DNA of 64,000 bases, taken from Hyphomonadaceae bacterium. Its GTDB lineage: Bacteria > Pseudomonadota > Alphaproteobacteria > Caulobacterales > Hyphomonadaceae. The stretch spans positions 62,001 through 126,000 of the forward strand of contig CANJIL010000003.1 of assembly GCA_947474455.1 (NCBI GenBank), given 5' to 3'. Shown one piece after another: positions 37,222 to 44,765 of this stretch. Below the pieces are notes generated by a model. The model did no database searches and was not told where the DNA came from. It worked only from the letters and a program-made list of their open reading frames with translations. The translations under genes were made by a program, and so were the position numbers. Each line of letters starts with the position of its first letter. Positions within the stretch are counted from its first letter, which is position 1.

Positions 37222-37605
37222 ATGCCGCGACTGAACCAAGGTGAAGACGTTCGCCCGGTGGACATGGAAATTGGCGGACATGACGACACGCCCGGCATTT
37301 CCCAGGAACTCACAACTGACGACGTCGATGACGTCGCCTTCGACGCTCATCTGAGCGTCGGCAAACGCCAGCGCCAGCTCATGGGGTTGCTGGAAGAAAT
37401 GCGCACCCGTCGCTCCGGCGACTATATGGGCGACATGGAGGAGATAGCCTCGCACATTCGCGACCGCCTCGCCTCGCTCGGCAGCCCGCAGGAAAGCCAG
37501 AGCGTGCTGGAATCGACTGGCATGTACCCAGATGATCGCAGCGACGATGACGATCGCGCCTATAACATCGCCTACGAAGAGCCGGAAGAATACAGCGGTC
37601 CGTAG
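37222..37605 (+). CDS. Acidic protein of unknown function
   Basis: 127 residues, strongly acidic at both ends ('TTDDVDDVAFDAHL', 'DDRSDDDDRAYNIAYEEPEE') with a central helix ('KRQRQLMGLLEEMRTRR'). No signal peptide or membrane segment. It starts two bases after the host-attachment-like gene and is probably translationally coupled to it, so the products may act together. I do not recognise a family. Confidence 0.75.
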   Translation: MPRLNQGEDVRPVDMEIGGHDDTPGISQELTTDDVDDVAFDAHLSVGKRQRQLMGLLEEMRTRRSGDYMGDMEEIASHIRDRLASLGSPQESQSVLESTGMYPDDRSDDDDRAYNIAYEEPEEYSGP

Positions 37606-37892
37606 TCAGCCGCTCGGCCGCAACACAAGGCAGGTCGATGTGCCATGGATGCAGAATTTGCCATCGGGCCCCTTCGCCACGGCGTCCTATGGCATGATCT
37701 GGTTCCCGCGTGACACCAGCCTCCCTAACACTTGGAGACGCCAGAGTTCGGCATGATCGCTCGCGTCATGTTCAGCTTGGCTTCAAGCGTGGTGTAGCCG
37801 GCGCCAGGCTCCAACGCCGTCATAGTCGCGCATCCGAAGGCCGAGTCGATGATGCGCGCCGTCCATCGACCATGCACTCTGCCAGGTGGATT
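37606..37892 (-). pseudogene. PaaI-family thioesterase remnant (N-terminus lost, frameshift and stop inside)
   Basis: Minus-strand sequence reads 'RIIDSAFGCATMTALEPG' and 'GYTTLEAKLNMTRAIMPNSG', the hotdog-fold core of PaaI-type acyl-CoA thioesterases, ending at a stop at 37725. Just beyond, in a changed frame, come 'RLVSRGNQIMP', an in-frame TAG, then 'DAVAKGPDGKFCIHGTS' and 'TCLVLRPSG' before a stop at 37606, which is the normal family C-terminus. The N-terminal half is absent. Several independent lesions mean true decay. Upstream it abuts a similarly truncated MarR gene on the other strand. Confidence 0.7.
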
Positions 37893-38149
37893 GGGGCCTG
37901 CCCAGTTCGGCCTTCTCGCCGACATCGCATCTGTTCCCGACGACACATTCGGCACGCTGGCGTCGGATCTCAGTCTCGATCTGCTCCACCTTCACCCCTA
38001 ATCTGCAAGCGCTAGGGAAAGCCGGTCTCGTCGAGATCGCTGTTTTGGAAGACGACTTAGGCAAGCGCTCCCTTTGGCTCACTGAAACTGGCGCGCGACG
38101 GCTTGAAAACGCTACGCCCGCGCGGGCGAAAGCTCATAAGAAAATCTGA
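37888..38149 (+). pseudogene. MarR-family transcription regulator remnant (N-terminus lost, frameshift)
   Basis: Plus-strand sequence gives 'LGPAQFGLLADIASVPDD' and 'TFGTLASDLSLD', then after a frame change near 37990 'STFTPNLQALGKAGLVEIA', 'DLGKRSLWLTETGARRLENA' and a stop at 38149. This is the winged-helix and C-terminal part of a MarR-type repressor. The first 30-40 residues are missing. It starts exactly where the divergent thioesterase fragment starts, so one deletion probably removed both N-termini and the shared promoter. MarR genes often regulate a divergent enzyme gene, as this pair suggests. Confidence 0.7.
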
Positions 38150-38398
38150 CGCATGGCTCAGCGCCAGCTCCCAGTCCGCGTAAGAAAAGCGGAGAAGGCG
38201 CTCTAGAAATCTTCCAGCGCGGGTCCGTCTTCGATCGGCTGGGCCGGAACGGACGGCGCCACGCCGTCGCCCGGCGCGGGGCCAAACGTCATGGTTTCGA
38301 AGTTGGGCGCCGCGGGCGGTGCGACCGCATCATCCGCTGCCTCCGCTTCGCCAACAGGGGCGCCCGCAGCAGGCGGCGGGGCGGATCGTCCGGGCGCC
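38150..38398 (-). other. Open frame downstream of dodecin, possible lost C-terminal tail
   Basis: Minus-strand reading, +1 relative to dodecin, has no stop until TAG at 38203-38205. It contains Ala/Pro-rich sequence such as 'SAPPPAAGAPVGEAEAADD' and 'APNFETMTFGPAPGDG'. There is no good independent start except an ATG within 'FETMTFG'. The remaining 50 bases to 38150 contain nothing I can identify. Confidence 0.4.
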
Positions 38399-38644
38399 TT
38401 ACCGCTTCTTTTTCTTCTTCTCCTTGGCCGCGCCGGCGCCAGCGTCCTCGACCTCGAAGGTGATCTGCAAGTTCACGCGGTACGAGATGATCTTGCCGTC
38501 CTCGATGACCGCCGACATGTTGTTGACGTTGGCCGAGCGCAGCCCCCGCACAGTTTTGGAAAACCGCGTCACCGCGCTCTGGATCGCATCCTCGAACGAC
38601 TTCGACGACTCCGTCAAAATCTGTTCCGACTTCATGACAGCCAT
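38399..38644 (-). CDS. Dodecin family flavin-binding protein, possibly with a frameshifted tail
   Basis: 81 residues whose core, 'LTESSKSFEDAIQSAVTRFS', 'TVRGLRSANVNNMSAVIEDG' and 'ISYRVNLQITFEVE', is the dodecin fold. Dodecins form 12-mers that store flavins in the cytoplasm. The annotated end is a Lys-rich run. Just past the stop, in the +1 frame, the sequence stays open for about 65 codons with strong GC3 bias and ends 'IEDGPALEDF' at 38205. A one-base change in the A-rich Lys tract would make it a C-terminal extension rich in Ala, Pro and acidic residues. Whether the tail is translated is uncertain. Confidence 0.85.
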   Translation of the reverse strand: MAVMKSEQILTESSKSFEDAIQSAVTRFSKTVRGLRSANVNNMSAVIEDGKIISYRVNLQITFEVEDAGAGAAKEKKKKKR

Positions 38645-38790
38645 GATTTCCTCCAGCTGAGCTTCCCTACGGGACAGCGTCTGCGCGAGTTATGCAATCA
38701 TGATCGCGCAGTGCGCGAGTGAGGGATGCGGACAGTTGTCATAAAAAGTGGACAACAAGACGCGAACGTCGCCGCCGACAGCATCATCGG

Positions 38791-39424
38791 TTACTTCCAT
38801 CGTGCATAGCGAGCATCGGGACAGAGTCCGCCGCGTGGCGCGAACGCACAGTCAGCCAGACTTCCAGCCGGACACTTCGACGACACCTCATCCACAGGAC
38901 GGCCCGCGATCGCCTCGATCGCGGCGCAAAGACTGATGTCCGCCGTAGGATACCGAGGTCCCATGGCTATCCTGCGTTCAGGCGTTTCTTCTACACTCTG
39001 CACGGCCTCGACCAGTATCGGAATGGCCATTGAAGCTTTTCCTCCCAGCGGGACAAGTGCAAGCGACGCCCAGGCGTTTGAAGGGTTCTGCCGAACGCGC
39101 GCGCCAAGAGCTTCGATTGCGTCCGCATCGATTGGTTGATCGCAGCAATCCCTGCGTGCCGTGGAAATTCGTCCAGGAGCCATCACTTCCTCTTCCGAGA
39201 TTTCTCCAAGACCCATAGGTCTCATACTCAGAGGCCTTCGTGTCTCCTTTTTCGATATCTGTGATCACCTGCCTGAACTCGACCATGAGAGGGACGGTTG
39301 ACGGCTGCCAGGTCTCGACCACCCCGTCCACAACGTCAGTCGACGGCGTTCCATTTACCGTAATGCTTTGCGCACACGCAGAAACACACAGCTCGAAAAC
39401 CGCCGCATATTTCCCAACGCTCAT
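38791..39424 (-). pseudogene. Unknown protein gene split by a frameshift
   Basis: ORF 38978-39424 gives the first part ('YAAVFELCVSACAQSITVNG', then 'VPLMVEFRQVITDIEKGDTK') and ORF 38791-39225 gives a good continuation ('GLGEISEEEVMAPGRIST', 'NAWASLALVPLGGKASMAIP', 'ISLCAAIEAIAGRPVDE'). The switch lies near 39195-39230 and needs one base removed or two added. The N-terminus could be a signal peptide, and the protein has several Cys. I do not recognise a family. Lower GC than neighbours hints at a less conserved gene. Confidence 0.5.
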
Positions 39425-39447
39425 TGCCCCCCTGCAACCTGCAGAGG

Positions 39448-40707
39448 TCAGGCAAACATATTCGCCGCGCTGAAGGTATTCGCGATGAACCCGCCGCCCA
39501 GCACGCTGGCGCCATCCGGCGCGGCGTAAAACACGCAGGCCTGGCCGGGCGCGACGCCTTCTTCAGCCACGTCGAACACGAAGCCCGGCGCACCATCGAC
39601 CAAAGTCATCCGCCCCGGTACAGGCGCGCGTGTCGAGCGCACGCGCGCAAGCGCAGGCATGGCCGCCGCGCATGCGTCCGCCAGCGAGCCCTCGCCCAAC
39701 CAGTTGCTTTCGCCGATCGCCAGCTCGCGCGTCAGCAGCGCTTCGCGCGGCCCCACGATTACGCACCGGTTTGGCGCATCGAGCTTCACAACAAACAGCG
39801 GCTCGCCGGTCGCGACGCCAAGGCCGCGCCGTTGCCCGATCGTGTAGCGTATGACGCCTTCATGCTGGCCCAGCACGCGGCCGTCGAGGTGAACAATGTC
39901 ACCCGCCGCAACGGCGCCAGGGCGAAGCTTTTGCACGATGTCGGAATACTTGCCCGCCGGAACGAAGCAGATGTCCTGACTATCCGGCTTGGCCGCAACC
40001 TGCAGACCAAGCGCCGACGCAGCACGCCGCACATCCGGCTTCTTCATCCCACCGAGCGGGAAGCGCAGGAAGTCAAGCTGTTCACGCGTCGTCGCAAACA
40101 GAAAATAGCTTTGATCACGATCCGGATCGGCCGCCCGCGCCAGCTTCGCCACGCCGTCTTCCACGGTGCGACGGATATAGTGCCCCGTCGCCATGCAGTC
40201 CGCGCCGAGATCGCGCGCCGTCGCCAGCAGGTCCCTGAACTTCACCGTCTGGTTGCAGCGCACGCACGGGATCGGCGTCGAACCTTTCAGATACGTGTCG
40301 GCGAAGTCCTCCATTACCTGTTGACGGAAGCGACTTTCGTAATCGAGCACGTAATGCGGGATTCCCAGCGCTTCGGCCACGCGTCGCGCATCATGGATGT
40401 CCTGCCCCGCACAGCACGCGCCCTGCTTCTTCAGCGCCGCGCCATGATCATAGAGCTGGAGCGTCACGCCAATGACGTCATACCCCGCATACTTCAGCAG
40501 CGCTGCAACCACGGATGAATCCACACCGCCCGACATGGCCGCGACAACGCGAGTTTTTGAACGCGGCTTGTCGAACCCCAGATCCAGGTCCGCCCCGGAA
40601 AGGTCCACGTTTTTCAATCTGGAGAAATCGCAAAGCCCGTCATGAACCGGAAAGTCCAGGTCGACAGGCGCGGCAGGCCCGCCGCGGGGCCCGATCAGGG
40701 TGGTCAT
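39448..40707 (-). CDS. mnmA: tRNA 2-thiouridine(34) synthase
   Basis: Installs sulfur at U34 of Lys, Glu and Gln tRNAs using ATP and a persulfide relay; cytoplasmic. About 419 residues from the ATG at 40707 behind GGGAGAGG. The PP-loop is '[17 protein letters not shown]'. The two catalytic Cys are in '[14 protein letters not shown]' and '[15 protein letters not shown]'. '[11 protein letters not shown]' marks the central domain. A short extra N-terminus ('[17 protein letters not shown]') precedes the PP-loop, common in alphaproteobacteria. Identification is firm. Confidence 0.96.
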   Translation of the reverse strand: MTTLIGPRGGPAAPVDLDFPVHDGLCDFSRLKNVDLSGADLDLGFDKPRSKTRVVAAMSGGVDSSVVAALLKYAGYDVIGVTLQLYDHGAALKKQGACCAGQDIHDARRVAEALGIPHYVLDYESRFRQQVMEDFADTYLKGSTPIPCVRCNQTVKFRDLLATARDLGADCMATGHYIRRTVEDGVAKLARAADPDRDQSYFLFATTREQLDFLRFPLGGMKKPDVRRAASALGLQVAAKPDSQDICFVPAGKYSDIVQKLRPGAVAAGDIVHLDGRVLGQHEGVIRYTIGQRRGLGVATGEPLFVVKLDAPNRCVIVGPREALLTRELAIGESNWLGEGSLADACAAAMPALARVRSTRAPVPGRMTLVDGAPGFVFDVAEEGVAPGQACVFYAAPDGASVLGGGFIANTFSAANMFA

Positions 40708-40839
40708 GGTCGCCTCTCCCACGGGTTCAAGGCCCGAAGCAGGTTGCTGTTGCGCTGGCTCTTACAGGAAAGCGATGGCGAAAAATAGGTCCGTTTCCAG
40801 CCTCTTCGCAGTCTCGCCGCGCCACGCTAGCCTCCGCCC

Positions 40840-41475
40840 ATGTCAAAACCGCTGCCCGATCCGCCCACGCCCCATCACTTCCAGAGCAGCCAGCCGCGCG
40901 AGCTTCTGGCCTGCGTCGAATTCGCCGCCGGACAGGCCGATCAAACCATGGCCGATCACGGCGCCTGGCGCTGGCTGATCATCTCCATGACGCTGGCCGT
41001 CCAGAACGCGTGCCTCTGCGCGCTGGACGCGGGCGACGAGTTCGGGACGAAAGGCATGACCCGCACAGACGCCCGCGCCGTCACGCGCTGGACGAAGGAC
41101 GGCCGCCGCGGCCCCGCCCCGCTTGCCGTGCGCGAACCCCGCATCGTCTCGCCGCTTGAACTCCTGCGCCGCACCGGCGACCCGTTCTTCCTGCGCCCGC
41201 CCTACCAGCTCCCACTCAACAACCAGATCAACGACGCCTTCGATGACCTCGTTGACCTGCGCAACACCTTCCTCCACTTCAGCGAGGATGGTTGGACAGT
41301 CGACCTGCGCGAAATCCCCCCTCTGATCCTGACGGCATGTACTCTCGTGCGCCACCTCGCCGTCACCCAGCCCGTCTACCTCAAGCGCGCCGAGCCCAGA
41401 CATCGCGAACGCGTCGCCGCAGCACTCGACCGCATCGAAGCTGCAATGGATCACTACCCGGGAGTCGAAGCATGA
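40840..41475 (+). CDS. Conserved-looking cytoplasmic protein of unknown function
   Basis: 211 residues without signal peptide. The sequence has a Trp/helix-rich part ('GAWRWLIISMTLAVQNACLC') and a C-terminal helical region ('INDAFDDLVDLRNTFLHFSE', 'RERVAAALDRIEAAMDHYPG') that resembles HEPN-like or DUF-type helical proteins in spacing, including an 'RNTFLHF' segment. I cannot assign a family with confidence. Codon bias is strong, so it is a real gene. It runs convergent with the sugar dehydrogenase gene. Confidence 0.7.
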   Translation: MSKPLPDPPTPHHFQSSQPRELLACVEFAAGQADQTMADHGAWRWLIISMTLAVQNACLCALDAGDEFGTKGMTRTDARAVTRWTKDGRRGPAPLAVREPRIVSPLELLRRTGDPFFLRPPYQLPLNNQINDAFDDLVDLRNTFLHFSEDGWTVDLREIPPLILTACTLVRHLAVTQPVYLKRAEPRHRERVAAALDRIEAAMDHYPGVEA

Positions 41476-41520
41476 GCGTGCGAAGCTTCGTTCTCCGATT
41501 TATATCGGGCGAAACCCTCA

Positions 41521-42873
41521 CTATCGCGTCGCCACATTGGGAGGGGCCTCACCGGCAGACGCAACGCGCCAGATCGTGTTGCCCACGTCGTCAGCCACCA
41601 GCAGCGCGCCATCGTTCCCGATCGCAACACCGACCGGACGGCCATAGGCCACTTCTTTTTTTGCATCGATGAAACCTGTCAGCACATCGACGGCCTGCCC
41701 CGCAGGCTTACCCGCGGAGAACGGCACGTAGATCACTTTGTAGCCGCTGAACGGATCGCGGTTCCATGATCCATGCTGGCCCACGAAGGCGCCGCTCGAA
41801 TATTCCGAGCCAAGTTTTGCCCCCTCCGCGAATGCGAGGCCCAGCGAGGCCGTGTGTGCGCCCAGCGCATAGTCAGGCGCTATCGCCTTTGCGACCATCT
41901 CAGGATTTTGCGGCTTCACGCGCGCATCGACGGTCTGACCATAATAGCTCCAAGGCCATCCATAGAATGCGCCATCCTTCACTGACGTGATGTAGTCGGG
42001 CACCAGATTGGCGCCGAGTTCGTCGCGCTCGTTCACCGCCGACCACAGCGCGCCGCTGGCCGGCTCCCACCCGAGGCCATTCGGATTGCGCAGGCCCGTC
42101 GCGAAGATCCGCTTCTGCCCCGTCGCACGATCGATCTCCCAGATCGCGGCTCGGCCTTCTTCTTCCGGCAGACCGTTTTCCGCAACATTCGAGTTGGATC
42201 CCACGGTCGCATAGAGCCTGGCCCCGTCCTTTGATGCGATCAGCCCCTTGGTCCAGTGATGGTTCCGCGTCCCAGCAGGCAACGTGGTCAGCGTCTCGGG
42301 CGCCGCGCTCACCTTCGTAAGGCCGTCGGCATAAGGCACGCTCACCACGGCGTCGGTGTTGGCGATGTAGAGCCGCCGACCTGCCAAAGCCATTCCGAAG
42401 GGCGAGTTGAGCCCCGTCATGAATTCCGAACGCGTTTCCGCGACGCCATCGCCATCCGTGTCGCGCAATAGCGTGATGCGGTTGGCGGTCTTGGCGGCGG
42501 CGCCTGCTTTTTTCATGGCCTGTTCCTGGAAATAGCCGCGAATCCCGCCGCCATCGTCCGGTTTGGGTGGCGCGTTGGTCTCGGCTACCAGAACATCGCC
42601 ATTCGGCAGAACCAGCAACCAGCGCGGGTGGTCCAGCCCAGTCGCGAACGCCTTCACCGCAAGACCCTGCGCAGGCACGGGCACTTGACCATCTGCCCAG
42701 CCCACCGCCTCCGCGATCTTCACAGTGGGGATCAAGGCAGACCTGGGCGCTTCCAGCATGGGCGCAGGTCCCATGGCCGACGCAACGGGCTGCTGGGCGG
42801 GCTCGGCGCAACCAGCGATGGCCAAGGCCAGCCCACCCGCTGCAAACATGCGCAAATTCCTGAACGCCCTCAT
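41521..42873 (-). CDS. PQQ-dependent sugar dehydrogenase-like (sorbosone dehydrogenase family) lipoprotein
   Basis: From the ATG at 42873, preceded by GGAGG, the product has 450 residues and a lipobox ('ALAIAGCAEP'). It is a six-bladed propeller of the soluble glucose/sorbosone dehydrogenase type: 'GLDHPRWLLVLPNGDVLVAE', 'RNHHWTKGLIASKDG', 'ATGLRNPNGLGWEP', 'SVNERDELG'-like 'NERDELGANLVPDY', and 'GAFVGQHGSWNRDPFSGYKV'. These enzymes oxidise aldose sugars in the periplasm with PQQ. PQQ use is assumed from the family; no pqq genes are in the window. Confidence 0.92.
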   Translation of the reverse strand: MRAFRNLRMFAAGGLALAIAGCAEPAQQPVASAMGPAPMLEAPRSALIPTVKIAEAVGWADGQVPVPAQGLAVKAFATGLDHPRWLLVLPNGDVLVAETNAPPKPDDGGGIRGYFQEQAMKKAGAAAKTANRITLLRDTDGDGVAETRSEFMTGLNSPFGMALAGRRLYIANTDAVVSVPYADGLTKVSAAPETLTTLPAGTRNHHWTKGLIASKDGARLYATVGSNSNVAENGLPEEEGRAAIWEIDRATGQKRIFATGLRNPNGLGWEPASGALWSAVNERDELGANLVPDYITSVKDGAFYGWPWSYYGQTVDARVKPQNPEMVAKAIAPDYALGAHTASLGLAFAEGAKLGSEYSSGAFVGQHGSWNRDPFSGYKVIYVPFSAGKPAGQAVDVLTGFIDAKKEVAYGRPVGVAIGNDGALLVADDVGNTIWRVASAGEAPPNVATR

Positions 42874-42950
42874 GATCGCCTCCGCGCATCCCCACCCGCC
42901 AACAGAATGACCGAGACTGCGCTGCGTTCCCGCTGACGATGAAATGCTGA

Positions 42951-43136
42951 CTAGCGGCTTCGGCCGATCAGCGCGAGTTCCGCAACCGGGTCCCCGCCCA
43001 GCTCGCGCACCATCTCTTCCCACTTGGCCAGCGCGTCCCAGTAATAATCGAAGATGCAGGGACAGCAGCCGCGATGGCAGCAGGATTCATCATCCGGCTT
43101 GTTGGGCGGGCGCGGAAATGCGGAAGGCGAACTCAT
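42951..43136 (-). CDS. Small Cys-rich oxidoreductase-like domain protein
   Basis: 61 residues with a GGAGGG ribosome site just before the ATG. 'PPNKPDDESCCHRGCCPCIF' and 'DYYWDALAKWEEMVRELGG' match the oxidoreductase-like domain (Pfam PF09791 as I recall), short proteins with clustered Cys that may bind metal. Cytoplasmic; function unknown. It sits alone between the sugar dehydrogenase and the hemerythrin-like gene on the same strand. Confidence 0.8.
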   Translation of the reverse strand: MSSPSAFPRPPNKPDDESCCHRGCCPCIFDYYWDALAKWEEMVRELGGDPVAELALIGRSR

Positions 43137-43204
43137 AGCCCTCCGCTAACGCAATTTCCTGACCACGTGTAGGGCTCCGCCCAACACCCGACTTACGCGG
43201 TATT

Positions 43205-43801
43205 CTAGAATAGCTGGAAATGCCCCAGAGCGTCGCCGATCGCGTCCTCCTCATAGCCGAGGTGGCTGAGCAGAACGCGTTCAAGCGCGCGATAGACGGT
43301 CACGGCGTCATCGAAATGTTCCGGCCCGGGCTGGTTCGCAAGCGCGCCCAGGGCAGTGATCAGCCGCACCAGCAGCGCGTGCACCACAACATGCTCGGCC
43401 CGCAGGCGATCGGCGATGGCCTTGAACGCCGGTCCCTGCGCGGCGATACCGGGGAACACAGCATCGTCCTCGATCGAATGGTGCAGGTTGACGATCTGGC
43501 AGTGCTGGCCACAGAGGTTGCCGAAGCGCCTGTAGTTGCCGACCATGGCAAGGGTTGAAGCCTCCGCCGTCAACTCGGCCGCGGACCCGCCACCGCCGGC
43601 CGCCCGCTCGATCAGGCGGCCGAGCGTCAGCATATTTTCGCGTAGGTGGTTGTGCACCTCCTTGAGGTGCAGGCCCGCAGCCCGCTGCCCGTCGGTCAGC
43701 CCCTCGAGCTTGACGGGGGCGGGCCGGGTGTGGTCGTCAAGTAATTGAATGTCATCGATCATGCCGGCGGAGATGGGCGTCCTCGGCCCATCCGTCAACA
43801 T
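43205..43801 (-). CDS. Hemerythrin-like (HHE) domain protein
   Basis: 198 residues, all helical. His and acidic residues placed as in HHE cation-binding domains are visible: 'HLKEVHNHLRENMLTLGR', 'CGQHCQIVNLHHSIEDDAVF', 'RLRAEHVVVHALLVRL' and 'LLSHLGYEEDAIGDAL'. Such proteins hold a di-iron centre and bind oxygen or sense oxidative stress in the cytoplasm. An alternative start at 43762 would remove 13 residues outside the domain; neither start has a strong ribosome site. Confidence 0.88.
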   Translation of the reverse strand: MLTDGPRTPISAGMIDDIQLLDDHTRPAPVKLEGLTDGQRAAGLHLKEVHNHLRENMLTLGRLIERAAGGGGSAAELTAEASTLAMVGNYRRFGNLCGQHCQIVNLHHSIEDDAVFPGIAAQGPAFKAIADRLRAEHVVVHALLVRLITALGALANQPGPEHFDDAVTVYRALERVLLSHLGYEEDAIGDALGHFQLF

Positions 43802-43883
43802 GGCGTATCCGATGCTGCGAACGCGACAGCTACTTCAGTATGTTCAGCAACGAGAGATTGCGCAGAACGTTGAAGATACTCGC

Positions 43884-44753
43884 CTATGACTCGTAAGCGA
43901 ACTGCGCCTGATTGAGCCGCACCGCCACCTCCGCAAGGTCGACGTTGACGATGCCGCCAATTGCCTCGTCCAACGCATTGAGCTGCGATGTCAGACGCGT
44001 CGAGGCGCTGTCGACCTCCTTCATCAACCGACCGTTCTCAGACTGGGTCGAAAGAACACGGTCGAATGCATCCGCCAGCGATGTCAGCTCGTTCTGAATT
44101 GCCTGTTTCTGCACGTCCGTCAGGTCACCGCCGAAGGGACCGTCCGGCCCCTCGTCCAGCTCTGCTAGCCGCTTGATCGAAGCCATCGCCAGCGAAACCA
44201 CATCGTCTGCCACCAGCCCGGCCCGCACCGTGCGACCGTCCTCGACGCGCATAACTTGCGCCTCCGCGCCTTGCTCCAGGGAATCCGCAAGTGGATTCGC
44301 AGCAAGATCGCTCAGCGAGTCCGCCGTCACCGGCGGCCGATCGTTCATCACGCCGCCGAACAGATAGCGCCCGCCGAGATTGGTGTTCATCGCGTCCTTG
44401 AGAACCCCGAACGCTTCCTCAAGTTGCGAGCGCACACCCTCGCCACTTTCAAGTCCCACGTTCTGGAACAGATCTTCCTTCAGCTTGCTGACAACCCCGG
44501 CCGCCCGCCCGAGCGCCACATCCTGGATCTGCATCCGCGTCGTCAGCTCGCGCGCCGTTCCCTGGAAACCGACCGCGCGTGCAACCAGGCGCTCCGCCGA
44601 AACCAGCGTCTGCGCCTCGCGGCCATAACCTTTGAGATCGCTGGCGCGTGTTTGCGCCGAGCTCTGCCGTGCGGCTTCAACCAGTTGCTGCTGCGCGCGG
44701 GCAATATCGGCAAGCGAAGCCGCCGGGATCATCGCCGAGGAAATGCGTGCCAT
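43884..44753 (-). CDS. flgL: Flagellar hook-filament junction protein FlgL, apparently truncated by an amber codon
   Basis: FlgL (HAP3) links the hook to the filament outside the cell. The 289-residue product has the flagellin-like N-terminal helix region ('MIPAASLADIARAQQQLVEA') and, near its end, 'IVNVDLAEVAVRLNQAQFAYES'-type sequence shared by flagellin C-termini. It stops there at TAG (43884-43886). In the same frame the next codons read 'ASIFNVLRNLSLLNILK' followed by TAG at 43830, exactly the expected final D0 helix of the family. A single base change (CAG to TAG) would explain it. It lies 12 bases after flgK in the same operon. Confidence 0.92.
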   Translation of the reverse strand: MARISSAMIPAASLADIARAQQQLVEAARQSSAQTRASDLKGYGREAQTLVSAERLVARAVGFQGTARELTTRMQIQDVALGRAAGVVSKLKEDLFQNVGLESGEGVRSQLEEAFGVLKDAMNTNLGGRYLFGGVMNDRPPVTADSLSDLAANPLADSLEQGAEAQVMRVEDGRTVRAGLVADDVVSLAMASIKRLAELDEGPDGPFGGDLTDVQKQAIQNELTSLADAFDRVLSTQSENGRLMKEVDSASTRLTSQLNALDEAIGGIVNVDLAEVAVRLNQAQFAYES

Positions 44754-44765
44754 GACCTATGTTCC

